From Chloroflexota bacterium (lineage in GTDB: Bacteria > Chloroflexota > Anaerolineae > Caldilineales > Caldilineaceae), in the NCBI GenBank assembly GCA_003577005.1, contig QEUW01000062.1:1-37095 (forward strand): a stretch of 37,095 nt of DNA, given 5' to 3'. This document shows, in pieces, positions 16,854 through 24,809 of the stretch; the stretch's first letter is position 1; each line of letters starts with the position of its first letter. The notes beneath the pieces are model-generated. The model had not been told where the DNA came from. It did not search any database and worked only from the letters and a program-made list of their open reading frames with translations. The position numbers were made by a program, and so were the translations under genes.

Positions 16854-18034
16854 TGGGCATCCTCCAGAGGTAGTGTGGCGTTGACGGCAAAACCACCGGC
16901 CGCTTGCGGTTCGGCAACCAGCGTCCCGCCGAGCAGACGTGCTCGCTCGCGCATCCCGGCGATCCCGCTCCCTGGCGTGATCACGCCAGGGCGGGCGGCG
17001 CCATTGTCGGTGATCTGCAACCGGAGCGCTCTCCCATCGACACCAATGGTGAGGTCAACCCGGGTGGCATCGGCGTGGCGGATGATGTTGGTTAGCGCCT
17101 CCTGGATGATGCGGAAGGCGGCTGTGTCTACAGCGCCCGGCAGACCGGCCAGCTCCCCATGCAGGTGAACCTCCACCTGTAGACCGCTGGCGGCGGCGTT
17201 TTGGACCAGCGAAGACAAATTGGTGAGCGAGGCAATGGAGCGGTCGGGCTGCTCGCTGGTGGGACTGCGCAGGAGCTTGACTGTGGCGCGCAACTCGCGC
17301 ATGGTGTCAGAGCTGGTGGTGCGAATCTGCGCCAACGCCTGCCGGGCCTGTTCATCATCGCGGCCAATCGCCTCTCTGGCCACATCGGCGTGGAGCGAAA
17401 TCACCGAGATGCTGTGGCCGATGGTGTCGTGGAGGTCGCGCGCCATCCGTACACGTTCTGCCTGTACCCGTTGCTCGGCGCGATAGGCATGTTCCTGTTC
17501 GATGAGCCGTGCGGTCTCTTTCTGCGCAGCGAGCAGGGCTCGCCGCGCCCGAGTGCTATCGCCCAGAGCGATGGCAGCCGCCATCAGCGTAGCTGTCGAG
17601 ACCAACTCGTAGCCAAGCAGATAGGCGACCGGCTGTCCTTCTCGCAGCCGGAAATAGGTGGAGACGACGATCAAGAGGAGGCTGACGACGATAGATGCCG
17701 TCAAATGGCCTAATTCGGCTGCCGAATAAAGGGCAGCCGCAACCGGCACCGCCAACCCGATCGCCGGGTAATCGAGCGTATAGTAGCCAAAGAGCAGAAA
17801 CATGGTCAGCACCAGTACGGCCACCGGAAACCGCCTCCGCACCAACATCAATCCCCCAAAAGCACATGCAAACAGATAGGCCAGCGCATCGGGGCTTTGT
17901 CTGCCCCCTTGCCTGGCGCTGATCACCAGGGCGATGACCAGGGTGACAGCGATGCCAAGCAGCAGGTCAAGCACCCATGCCGGAGCATGCGTTTCGTCCT
18001 TTATTGCTTGCTCTTGATCGATTGGTGGCTGCAT
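16850..18034 (-). CDS. DesK/NarX-type sensor histidine kinase
   Basis: A 394-aa membrane kinase. Five to six hydrophobic segments lie between residues 20 and 160 with no extended extracellular sensor domain, suggesting detection of a membrane-borne signal. A coiled linker (about 160-195) leads into a HisKA_3 dimerisation domain with RMARDLHDTIGHSI and phospho-accepting His202. The HATPase part shows N-box EALTNIIRHA, G1 DNGAA and G2 GSGIAGMRERARLLGG. The cognate response regulator overlaps by four bases. The ATG at 18034 has no clear Shine-Dalgarno. Two copies of TGTACACGG (18044-18052, 18104-18112) lie in the divergent intergenic region and could be regulatory. Confidence 0.92.
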   Translation of the reverse strand: MQPPIDQEQAIKDETHAPAWVLDLLLGIAVTLVIALVISARQGGRQSPDALAYLFACAFGGLMLVRRRFPVAVLVLTMFLLFGYYTLDYPAIGLAVPVAAALYSAAELGHLTASIVVSLLLIVVSTYFRLREGQPVAYLLGYELVSTATLMAAAIALGDSTRARRALLAAQKETARLIEQEHAYRAEQRVQAERVRMARDLHDTIGHSISVISLHADVAREAIGRDDEQARQALAQIRTTSSDTMRELRATVKLLRSPTSEQPDRSIASLTNLSSLVQNAAASGLQVEVHLHGELAGLPGAVDTAAFRIIQEALTNIIRHADATRVDLTIGVDGRALRLQITDNGAARPGVITPGSGIAGMRERARLLGGTLVAEPQAAGGFAVNATLPLEDAQ

Positions 18035-18223
18035 AGCATGCAGTGTACACGGCTGCGCACAATCTGTCCATCCACCAGAGCTGACATCCTGGTCGCTTCG
18101 CGCTGTACACGGATGTCAACAATTCACGACATCAAGAGACGCCTCAGGGCTGATGCGCAAAAATTGTCCGGGCTGTAGGATAAGGCCATGAATCGTTTGG
18201 ATAGCTTACGAAAGGAGCAACAC

Positions 18224-18625
18224 ATGAACAAGTTCGACCAACTTCACTGGCCCCTCATCATTGGCATGGGGGCGCTCGCCCTCATCCGGCCCTTGATGAA
18301 CATCACCGGGCTGATGGAGGGTCTTGGCAGACCATCCGGCCCGATTTTTTTGACGGTGCTCATCTCTGTGGCCTGGCTGGCGATTGTCGTAGCCGCCAAT
18401 GTACGCCAACCGCTGCTTACGCTCACCTTCACCGGAATTACCTACGGGGTCTTCGCCATCTTGATCAGTGCGATCCTTTCACCACTGCTCACCGGTGAAT
18501 TTTCTGGCCCGCTCACCAGTCCCTTTGCGACCGTTGCTGTGCTTGTCACAAATGCAATGTGGGGCGCCGTCGTCGGGCTTTTTGCGTGGGGAATCCGAGG
18601 GTTGGCCGGCCCTACAAAGCGGTAA
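18224..18625 (+). CDS. Four-helix membrane protein of unknown function
   Basis: A 133-aa protein with four hydrophobic segments (PLIIGMGALALIRPL, IFLTVLISVAWLAIVVAA, LTFTGITYGVFAILISAIL, FATVAVLVTNAMWGAVVGLFAWG). The ATG at 18224 has AAAGGAG seven bases upstream; a start at 18188 would add 12 polar residues. It is transcribed divergently from the two-component system and may be under its control. Family not recognised. Confidence 0.7.
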   Translation: MNKFDQLHWPLIIGMGALALIRPLMNITGLMEGLGRPSGPIFLTVLISVAWLAIVVAANVRQPLLTLTFTGITYGVFAILISAILSPLLTGEFSGPLTSPFATVAVLVTNAMWGAVVGLFAWGIRGLAGPTKR

Positions 18626-18726
18626 GAAGGTAGAACGATCCTACCATAGGTCACCAAACAAAGGAAACATCTGGGGCTACGCCGGCCCGAAATCAGTACA
18701 TCACTTTTCTAGAGGAGCAAACGAAA

Positions 18727-19236
18727 ATGAAGATACAACATCTCACGTTCGCGGTCATGCTAACCTACCTGTGGGTGATGATGATCCTGTTGGGTAGCAT
18801 TGTCCTTGAGACGTTTATGATCTACCCCAATATCTTCCACGACCCACCTGAGTCATTTGAAATCGCACTGGCGTTTATGTCTGTCCGGGCGCCCAGCGAT
18901 TTCTTTCCGCCGCTTGGTTTTCTCAGTTGGGTGACCGGGGCGGGTTCGTTGATCCTGGGCTGGCGAGTAAAGTCTGCCCGCTATTGGATTTTGGGTAGCC
19001 TGTTGATGATCGTCGGGGAAGGGCTGGTTTCGATGGCGTTTTTCTGGCCGCGCAACACGATTATGTTTATTGAAGGGCCGGCGGTGCATTCGGCAGAATT
19101 CCTCCGGCAAACGGCGCAAGAGTTTCAGACTCTCCATTGGTTAAGGCTTGCATTCAATGTAGTGGGTTCGGCCTTGATCTTTATCGGGTTTCTGAAGTTC
19201 TACCGGTATAGCATCACAATGAGTACACAAACTTAA
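18727..19236 (+). CDS. Membrane protein, possibly DUF1772-like
   Basis: A 169-aa protein with four hydrophobic segments: FAVMLTYLWVMMILLGSIVLE, LGFLSWVTGAGSLILGW, YWILGSLLMIVGEGLVSMAFF and LAFNVVGSALIFIGFLKF. The spacing and the polar loop after the third helix recall DUF1772/anthrone-oxygenase-like proteins, but I cannot confirm this. AGAGGAG lies 8 bases before the ATG. It follows the preceding small membrane protein by 101 bp on the same strand and ends in a strong hairpin placed directly after its stop codon. Confidence 0.65.
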   Translation: MKIQHLTFAVMLTYLWVMMILLGSIVLETFMIYPNIFHDPPESFEIALAFMSVRAPSDFFPPLGFLSWVTGAGSLILGWRVKSARYWILGSLLMIVGEGLVSMAFFWPRNTIMFIEGPAVHSAEFLRQTAQEFQTLHWLRLAFNVVGSALIFIGFLKFYRYSITMSTQT

Positions 19237-19240
19237 TGCC

Positions 19241-19280
19241 TTCAGGTGCGACGTACTTCACAAAGTGCGTCGCACCTGAA
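19241..19280. repeat. Dispersed palindromic element (second copy) and likely transcript-end hairpin
   Basis: TTCAGGTGCGACGTACTT (19241-19258) and AAGTGCGTCGCACCTGAA (19263-19280) form an 18-bp stem with one mismatch and a CACA loop, four bases after the stop at 19236. It is closely similar to the inner hairpin of the MITE-like element at 4621-4654. No T-run follows. Confidence 0.6.
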
Positions 19281-19340
19281 TCTACACGCTATTGCTTAGT
19301 GATAGTCACGATTATGATGGCAGAATGGGATCTTCATAGC

Positions 19341-19910
19341 TTAACCACCGCCAAAGTTGTGCCACCAACTATACAAAGGATGGTGTCGATGGGGTGTGTA
19401 CCTGGCTCCAGATCGAATGTTTCGCAGCATGTCCGTGATCGTGCTGGACGACGGAGATACCGTATCCACCCAATGCTTCACCAACTCTAGCGTATAGAAA
19501 AGTTGAAGGTGGCCCGCGTATTCGGTAAAGAGCCGACGTGCCTTTTTGTCATCGAGTGCGATTGCCCAATTTCGGCAGAGAGCAATCGCACCGGTCACTG
19601 CCTCACCCTGGTCGCGAATCATCGCTGAAAAGGTCACAAGTGCTTCTGCTTCATCTTCGGATTCGACCGTCACAATGTGGAGCAAACCGGCATCAAGCAC
19701 TGGTTGCAGGTCAATTGGCTCGCGTATTTGCTGGCCGGACTCATCAAGTGGCCCATATATCCAATCTGTTTCATTGTCGGCAACGTAAGCGGCAATGGTT
19801 ACAGTGGGCGGGATTGCATCCAAAATTTCGGCCATATACCTTGAGGCGTATAATCCAATCACACAGTTTGCGTCCAGGATTAGGGTGTTATGAGCAAAGA
19901 GGAGCGGCAT
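19341..19910 (-). CDS. PIN-domain protein, putative toxin of the XRE-ImmA pair
   Basis: A 189-aa protein with PIN-type nuclease landmarks: LILDANCVIGLYA (Asp13), SEDEAEALV (acidic cluster 85-89), GEAVTGAIALCRNWAIALDDKKARRL (Glu103, Asp120/121). PIN domains are Mg-dependent ribonucleases used as toxins in VapC-like systems. The length and the extra C-terminal 55 residues differ from ordinary VapC (about 130 aa). The ATG at 19910 is 14 bp downstream of the XRE-ImmA-like gene's stop, with GAGGAGA as ribosome site, so both come from one transcript. The order, regulator first and PIN second, fits a type II toxin-antitoxin operon. Its expression may have been altered by the IS inserted upstream. 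Confidence 0.75.
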   Translation of the reverse strand: MPLLFAHNTLILDANCVIGLYASRYMAEILDAIPPTVTIAAYVADNETDWIYGPLDESGQQIREPIDLQPVLDAGLLHIVTVESEDEAEALVTFSAMIRDQGEAVTGAIALCRNWAIALDDKKARRLFTEYAGHLQLFYTLELVKHWVDTVSPSSSTITDMLRNIRSGARYTPHRHHPLYSWWHNFGGG

Positions 19911-19924
19911 GGTGCGTGTCTCCT

Positions 19925-21127
19925 CTATGATTCCACAAGTTCCAGGAGATCCTGATCAAGCGCCTCGTCCGATGGCTCCTGCTGACGTCGTTCCTCAACG
20001 ATTGTGCGGGCGGTCAACAAGTCCGTGCGTAGATAGCGAGCCAACTCACCTTCGGAGATTTCACCAATCTCATAGGCTTCGATGGCCAACCTGATATAGC
20101 GGTCGGGCAGCTTGCCATCGGGTTCTTCAACGGGTTCCAGGCCAAGCTTTTTCTGTGCCTCTTCAACCTTGAAACCGCGTGCTTTCAGCCTTTCCCACAA
20201 GCCAGGAGGCACCAAACGCATATCTTCCAGCCGCAGTGTCATCGCCTCAAACGAAACGCCATAGTAGTTGGCAAGTTTGATCAAGTCGGCCGGAGTTGTT
20301 CGCCCGTTCGCTTCGTAGATGGCATTAAACCGCTGTGTGATACTGCTTGTGGGCATGAGAAAGTAGCGCGCAAACGCATCAGCAAAGCGCTCGCTTTCTG
20401 GTTTCCGCTGGTGTTGATCGGCAATGGTGATCACCGGCTTAGTGCGGTCAGACAAGAAATGAGCATAGGCGTGGGCAAGCGACCAGCGACAGCGCTCCGG
20501 TTTATGTTGCCCATTCACCGCAACACAACCGCCTAGAGTGGCCTCAAAGGTATAGATTTCTGAAAACTTGCTCGAGGGCTCAAGTGGTAGATAGAAGATC
20601 CGCAGGCCGACATCCTGCTCTAGCATATTCCTCAAGCTGGGTAGCGGTCCATCACCCAAACCCAACCGGTTGCGTTCGCGGATTGCCAATCCCTCGGCCG
20701 CTTGCTCAAGCCGGCGGTTTTCGTAATTGAAGACAGAAGGATAGTTCTTAACGAGTGGCCGCTGCAATATCTGCTCAAGCTCAAAATAGTCGGTGCATAG
20801 TTCTTGCAACTGCTCAATATAGACTGAAACACGCTCCTCATCAGCCGCGGTCTTTGACAGCGAACTACGAAACTGCACTTGAAAATCGCTGATCTGTGGT
20901 CGAGCACTGACAAAATCGCTCAGATCGCGTCCGTATTCCTGAGCCAATCGCATTAACTCCGACGCACGGATACGCCGTTCACCCTTTTCAATGGCGGTAA
21001 TGGTTGTGCGGGCTACATCCAGAATTCTAGCTGCGTCTTCCTGCGTAAGCCCTTGTCGCTTGCGCGCCCGCTGCAACCGCTCACCTAGTTGACGAAGATC
21101 GATTTTGTCGAGAATGTTTTCTAACAT
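19925..21127 (-). CDS. XRE-family HTH regulator with ImmA/IrrE-like domain lacking catalytic Glu
   Basis: A 400-aa protein. Residues 11-72 form a Cro/CI-type HTH (LGERLQRARKRQGLTQEDAARILDVARTTITAIEKGERR). Residues about 150-330 are an ImmA/IrrE (COG2856) zinc-peptidase-like domain. Its usual HExxH motif reads HAYAH (219-223): both His ligands are kept but the catalytic Glu is Ala220 (GCC at 20468-20470); a third-ligand-like ESERFADAFARYFLMP follows. It is therefore probably a non-proteolytic regulator or antitoxin. I use the ATG at 21127, just before the HTH; an in-frame ATG at 21196 would start inside the IS element. The IS left end begins at 21130, so the native upstream region has been displaced. 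Confidence 0.82.
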   Translation of the reverse strand: MLENILDKIDLRQLGERLQRARKRQGLTQEDAARILDVARTTITAIEKGERRIRASELMRLAQEYGRDLSDFVSARPQISDFQVQFRSSLSKTAADEERVSVYIEQLQELCTDYFELEQILQRPLVKNYPSVFNYENRRLEQAAEGLAIRERNRLGLGDGPLPSLRNMLEQDVGLRIFYLPLEPSSKFSEIYTFEATLGGCVAVNGQHKPERCRWSLAHAYAHFLSDRTKPVITIADQHQRKPESERFADAFARYFLMPTSSITQRFNAIYEANGRTTPADLIKLANYYGVSFEAMTLRLEDMRLVPPGLWERLKARGFKVEEAQKKLGLEPVEEPDGKLPDRYIRLAIEAYEIGEISEGELARYLRTDLLTARTIVEERRQQEPSDEALDQDLLELVES

Positions 21128-21129
21128 TA

Positions 21130-21956
21130 GGTTCAGTTGACATTTGACAGGTATGGTAGGGTTACCCACAGGGGGTAATCCAAATGACGAAAGCATTACG
21201 AAAGGACCAACTCAGCAAGATCATGACGTTTCTGCGGAACCATCCACGGGCCTATGTCGGTGCGGAAGCAGTGTGCCAGCGCTTCCTGGCAGGTGTGCTA
21301 TGGATCGTCCACAGTGGTGCGCAGTGGCGGGAATTGCCTGCGCAGTACGGTCACTGGAACAGTGTCTACAAGCGCTTCGCACGCTGGTGTGCCGCGGGCA
21401 TCTGGACCGACATGCTCGACCATTTTGCCCATGATCCGGATATGGAATGGCTGATTGTGGACAGCAGTATTGTCCGTGCGCATCTCTGTGCGGCTGGTGC
21501 GTCAAAAAAAACGGTGGTCAGGCTGCCCAGGCCCTAGGCCGCAGTCGTGGTGGTTTCAGCACCAAGCTTCACGTCGTGGTCGATGCCCTGGGAAATCCGC
21601 TTGACTTTGTGCTCACCGGTGGCCAACGCCATGACCTCAGTCAAGCCGCAACCTTACTTCAGGGCTATTGCTGCGACTATGTCATCGCTGACAAGGGTTA
21701 TGATGATGATGAACTGGTGCGACAAATTCGAGCCATGGGCGCCATGCCAGTGATTCCTGGTCGTAAGCATCGCACCCAACCCCGTGACTATGATCAGCAC
21801 CTCTACCAAGAACGTCATCTGATCGAGTGCTTTTTCAACAAGATCAAGTGGTTCCGGCGCATTTTCTCCCGTTTTGATAAGCTCGACCGCTGCTATGCTG
21901 GCTTCCTTGCTTTCGTCGCTGTCCTAATCTGGCTTCGTTGAAATGTCAACAGAACC
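21130..21956 (+). mobile_element. IS5-family (IS427-group-like) insertion sequence, complete
   Basis: An 827-bp element with 16-bp terminal inverted repeats that differ at one base: GGTTCAGTTGACATTT at 21130-21145 and the complement of GGTTCTGTTGACATTT at 21941-21956. It is flanked by TA on both sides (21128-21129, 21957-21958), consistent with a 2-bp target duplication. It carries one transposase gene expressed by frameshifting. It sits between the ATG of the XRE-ImmA-like gene and the reading frame at 21957-22325, which continues in frame if the IS is removed. Confidence 0.9.
21184..21941 (+). CDS. IS5-family transposase (two frames joined by -1 frameshift)
   Basis: A DDE transposase of about 252 aa. 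Frame one (21184-21537) carries the DUF4096-like N-terminus (GVLWIVHSGAQWRELPAQYG) and the first catalytic Asp in VDSSIVRAH. Frame two (in use from about 21504 to 21941) carries the second Asp in VIADKGYDDDE and the Glu in ERHLIECFFNKIKWFRRI. The frames overlap at a run of eight A (21504-21511), a slippery site for a programmed -1 shift, typical of the IS427 group. All three acidic residues are present and both terminal repeats are intact, so it may be active. AGGGGG precedes the ATG. Confidence 0.88.
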
Positions 21957-22325
21957 TAGGACTTCCCGATTAGGAATATGCTCACCATTTGCCAAGCGGT
22001 GCAGGACAAGCCGAACGGCTGTTGCTGCGCATTCGATATGCAAGCGGTTACCGGCGGTGCCTAGAATAAGCTCTTCAATATAGGCACGTTTTTCATGCCA
22101 GTTAGCTAACATTGGCAGGAAACTGTTACCAGTCAGTAGTTCAAGGCGCTGGATAACCTGACGAATCAACTCATCCCCCACTCGTCCGTGTCGCGTGATG
22201 TCGAGTTCGGCATCACGCAAAAAGCAGTCTCCAATGGATTCTGGATCTGGATTCTCCAAAGTTTGTATGAAAACTTGGCGGTATGGCTTCGGAACGCTGT
22301 TTGGGACAACTACACGATCTGGCAT
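21924..22325 (-). CDS. N-terminal part of an IS-split gene (unknown domain)
   Basis: The frame starts at the ATG 22325 (GGAG eight bases upstream) and runs 123 codons to the IS boundary at 21957, then 10 further codons inside the IS to a stop. The native part is a soluble, mostly helical sequence (for example RHGRVGDELIRQVIQRLELLTGNSF and ECAATAVRLVLHRLANG) that I do not recognise. If the IS and one TA are removed, ...NREVL joins in frame to the MLENILDKIDLR start of the XRE-ImmA-like protein, giving a 523-aa frame. Either a three-part protein was interrupted, or an upstream partner gene ran into the regulator. It keeps the original promoter. Confidence 0.6.
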   Translation of the reverse strand: MPDRVVVPNSVPKPYRQVFIQTLENPDPESIGDCFLRDAELDITRHGRVGDELIRQVIQRLELLTGNSFLPMLANWHEKRAYIEELILGTAGNRLHIECAATAVRLVLHRLANGEHIPNREVLGSVDISTKPD

Positions 22326-22363
22326 ATGGCATCTCCATAGGCATCGGTACTGACTATGGTTAC

Positions 22364-22431
22364 ATAATAACATTGATTCTGACATTTGTCAATGTTGTTT
22401 TTAATTGTTTCGTAAAAATGTCAAAATGTCA
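22364..22431 (-). promoter_or_regulatory. Sigma70-like promoter with overlapping operator-like repeats
   Basis: On the minus strand TTGACA (22392-22387), a 17-bp spacer and TATTAT (22369-22364) lie about 40 bp before the ATG at 22325. The -35 box overlaps the palindrome TGACATTTGTCA (22380-22391). Two tandem copies of AAATGTCA follow upstream (22416-22423, 22424-22431), the complement of the palindrome's TGACATTT half. Likely autoregulation by the XRE protein of this operon (inference). Confidence 0.65.
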
Positions 22432-22463
22432 GATCGCTATATCTTGCGGAAGCTTTGGTATCG

Positions 22464-22493
22464 CAACAAAAAAGAGGCTCAAGTGAGCCTCTT
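22464..22493 (-). terminator. Intrinsic terminator of the dehydratase gene
   Basis: AAGAGGCTCA (22472-22481) and TGAGCCTCTT (22484-22493) form a 10-bp stem. Read on the minus strand, it is followed by TTTTTTGTT. It is 35 bp past the stop of the enolase-family gene and is a canonical Rho-independent terminator. Confidence 0.88.
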
Positions 22494-22527
22494 CTAGCAT
22501 TCACTCGAGTGTGACAGAATCGTCAAG

Positions 22528-23667
22528 CTACCAATTTGTCACCGAGCCATCCAATCTCCGCAGGTGGGGCAGTTCGGCCATCTGGAAGGGGTGCTTCTTG
22601 GCCGCCTCGCGGTCGAACTCGATGCCGAGACCGGGGCGGGTTGGCGCAAGGAGATAGCCATCTTCCCACTCGGGCTGGACGGGGACGACGTCGGTCAACA
22701 CGGTGCCGGTCTTGCGCGGCTGCTCCTGCACGCCAAAGTTGGGCACGGCCAGGTTGAGTTGTAGACAGGCCGCCGACGAGACGGGGCCGAGTGGATTATG
22801 CACGGCCAGCTTGATATAGTGCGTCTCGCACCAGCCGGCGATCTTTTTGGCCTCGCTGATCCCGCCGGCGATGCACAGGTCGACGCGAGCGTAGTCGATC
22901 CACTCCTCCTCGATGAGCTGGCGGAACTCCCACTTGGAGCTGAATTGCTCGCCTGCCGCAATCGGCACGTGGACGCGCGGGCGCAGCGTTTTGAACGAAT
23001 CCGGGTTTTCGCAGCGCAGCGGGTCTTCGATAAAGAAAGGGCGCGTCGATTCGATCTCGCGACAGAGCCAGACCACATCGGGTAGGTCGAGCCGGGTGTG
23101 GACATCAAAGGTCAGTTCGATTTCGTCGCCCACGGCCTCGCGCACGGCGTGAAACTGTTTGATCGACGCCAGCACCGCCTGCCGCGGCTCCAGAATGGTA
23201 CCATCCTGCGGCAGACCCCACCGGACAAACTTCCACCCTTCCTCTTTCGTCTGCAAACAGGACTCGACCAGCGGTGTGATCTCCATGGCATGGCCCACGT
23301 TGTGCGGGTAGCAGACCACCTTATCGCGCACCTTGCCGCCTAGTAACTGGTAGACTGGCACATTGAGTGCCTTGCCCAGAATGTCCCACAGGGCAATGTC
23401 GATGGCCCCAATGGCCGAGGTGAGAATGCGCTGCGCCGGGAAGAAGCCGCCGCGGAAGAGCAATTGCCAGATATGTTCGATGCGCATAGGGTCCTGGCCA
23501 ACGAGCAGAGGTTTGAAGTGCTCGACGGCGCCCATCACCGCCAGTTCGCGCCCGGTGATGCCCGCCTCGCCCACACCGTAGATGCCCTCATCAGTGTCCA
23601 CGACGACAAAGAGAAAGTTACGCTGCCCGCCCCAGACGGGGTAGCTTTCGATGTTGGTGATCTTCAT
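22528..23667 (-). CDS. dgoD: Galactonate-dehydratase-like enolase superfamily enzyme
   Basis: A 379-aa member of the mandelate racemase/muconate lactonising enzyme group, which dehydrates or racemises sugar acids through a Mg-stabilised enolate. Metal ligands are visible as Asp188 (FDVHTR), Glu214 (FIEDPL) and Glu240 (AAGEQFSS). His190 follows the first ligand as D-x-H, and His290 sits in AVHNPLGPVSSAA, matching the two catalytic His of D-galactonate dehydratase (compare DFHGR and APHCPLGP in the E. coli type). The exact sugar acid cannot be told from sequence alone; mannonate or related acids are possible. AGGAG lies eight bases before the ATG. It ends in a strong terminator and is transcribed away from the sugar ABC operon, with a toxin-antitoxin pair between them. 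Confidence 0.8.
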   Translation of the reverse strand: MKITNIESYPVWGGQRNFLFVVVDTDEGIYGVGEAGITGRELAVMGAVEHFKPLLVGQDPMRIEHIWQLLFRGGFFPAQRILTSAIGAIDIALWDILGKALNVPVYQLLGGKVRDKVVCYPHNVGHAMEITPLVESCLQTKEEGWKFVRWGLPQDGTILEPRQAVLASIKQFHAVREAVGDEIELTFDVHTRLDLPDVVWLCREIESTRPFFIEDPLRCENPDSFKTLRPRVHVPIAAGEQFSSKWEFRQLIEEEWIDYARVDLCIAGGISEAKKIAGWCETHYIKLAVHNPLGPVSSAACLQLNLAVPNFGVQEQPRKTGTVLTDVVPVQPEWEDGYLLAPTRPGLGIEFDREAAKKHPFQMAELPHLRRLDGSVTNW

Positions 23668-23705
23668 CTGGTTTTCTCCTGAGATGAGTCAAATAATGAG
23701 TAGAA

Positions 23706-24035
23706 TCACGTTAGAAACTGATCCATGCCCAATGCAAAACAGATGGCGTGCTCAACCTCCGACATTCTGGTCGCGGAGAGCGTTGTAACAAGGGGACCAA
23801 GCTGCTGTTTTTGGATGGTTTGTATGGTATCGAGGTTGATGGCGCACACATGTTGTACACCATCTTCGGCAGGTGTGAGCAGGACATGGGTAGGGATGTT
23901 ACGGATAGAGGACGTAACTGGGGCAATCGTCACACCGGTGAGCACACCCAAGGCTGAGTTACGTGTAAGAATAAGAACAGGACGGCGCTTGTCTGGTGGG
24001 CGCAGCGTACACCAGCGAATTTCGCCGCGCCTCAT
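23706..24035 (-). CDS. MazF/PemK-like toxin
   Basis: A 109-aa endoribonuclease-type toxin. Family features: RRGEIRWCTL at the start, RRPVLILTRN (basic active-site region), APVTSSIRNIPTHVLL (catalytic Thr/Ser region) and HVCAINLDTIQTIQKQQLG (dimer strand). MazF enzymes cleave single-stranded mRNA at short motifs. The ATG at 24035 overlaps the antitoxin stop by four bases (ATGA); an upstream start at 24065 would lie inside the antitoxin gene. Length fits the family (about 110 aa). Confidence 0.87.
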   Translation of the reverse strand: MRRGEIRWCTLRPPDKRRPVLILTRNSALGVLTGVTIAPVTSSIRNIPTHVLLTPAEDGVQHVCAINLDTIQTIQKQQLGPLVTTLSATRMSEVEHAICFALGMDQFLT

Positions 24036-24268
24036 GCGTCCCCCCAAGCGCGGATGGCGTCCCATTCCTCGATCTCTCCGGCGGGCAGTGGCTGCCGTTC
24101 ATAACCAGCGACATGCTGTGCTTCGAGTTGGTGAATGCGTAGCTGTCTGAGCGCATTCTCTACGGCATTGCGGATAAAAGCAGACCGGTTCGTACCTAGT
24201 TCAAGAACTGCGCGGTCTATCCTGTCGAGCAATCCTTCGTCGATAGTCATTTGAATTGTCTTCATCAT
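24032..24268 (-). CDS. Ribbon-helix-helix antitoxin of the MazF-like toxin
   Basis: A 78-aa protein starting MMKTIQMTIDEGLLDRIDRAV, with a beta strand then helices as in CopG/MetJ-type antitoxins (DRAVLELGTNRSAFIRNAVENAL). The acidic tail (GEIEEWDAIRAWGD) is the part that would bind and block the toxin. It overlaps the toxin gene by four bases. A 12-bp perfect palindrome ACACTATAGTGT (24285-24296) lies 17 bp upstream and overlaps a TATAGT -10-like box, a good operator candidate. Confidence 0.85.
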   Translation of the reverse strand: MMKTIQMTIDEGLLDRIDRAVLELGTNRSAFIRNAVENALRQLRIHQLEAQHVAGYERQPLPAGEIEEWDAIRAWGDA

Positions 24269-24284
24269 GGCGCTGTCTCATCTA

Positions 24285-24296
24285 ACACTATAGTGT
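24285..24296. promoter_or_regulatory. 12-bp palindrome at the mazEF-like promoter
   Basis: ACACTATAGTGT is perfectly palindromic and lies just upstream of the antitoxin start, overlapping a minus-strand TATAGT box. It fits autoregulation by an RHH antitoxin (inference). Confidence 0.45.
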
Positions 24297-24299
24297 ATA

Positions 24300-24809
24300 T
24301 TCCAACACAAACCCATATACTTTATCCACATTATAATCCACATCTCTTTGTCTATACAACTATACCCTGCAGCAAACCAAAGTTTTGAAATCGCCGATAT
24401 TTGCTTCGTCCACGGCCGTCAAAGATAGTGTTTCCACCAGACCGGCAAGACCTACTGATGTGATTGCTATCTCAAGAATGGCCCCACATACTGGGTGTAC
24501 CCTGTGCAGCAATGGGGTTTGACATCTATCCGTAGGCGAGTATACTAGGCGGTGATAGCGCAACTCCTAGCGCAAACACCCCACTACACGTCAGCGTTAC
24601 CTGATATCAAGATCTGGACAAACAATAAGCAAGAAGCGCAGGTCACGCACCGCGATTGCTGACATGCAACCTGTTGACTGCCTCTCCCAGGCGTCTTCTC
24701 TCTTCGCTCTCGGTCTGCTGGTGGATCTTCATTCCTGCCAACCCAGCCAATTGGAACGTTCCTAACCGTCGCATCCCAGACCTCGTCATCTTCAACAGGA
24801 GAAATGCAC
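24300..24809 (+). other. Long gene-free leader of the sugar ABC operon
   Basis: About 510 bp with no convincing gene. A good promoter candidate lies at 24519-24546, which leaves an untranslated leader of about 250 nt before the lipoprotein start. Short frames here lack ribosome sites and family features. I saw no riboswitch or CRE box that I could support. Confidence 0.45.
24519..24546 (+). promoter_or_regulatory. Sigma70-like promoter of the ABC operon
   Basis: TTGACA (24519-24524), 16-bp spacer, TATACT (24541-24546): both boxes close to consensus, oriented toward the sugar-binding protein gene. Predicted transcription start near 24553. Confidence 0.6.

Noticed and set aside
18044..18112. 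Two TGTACACGG copies 60 bp apart between the two-component system and the divergent gene
   Set aside because: Suggestive of response-regulator sites, but a 9-mer pair is too weak to report as an operator without genome-wide counts.
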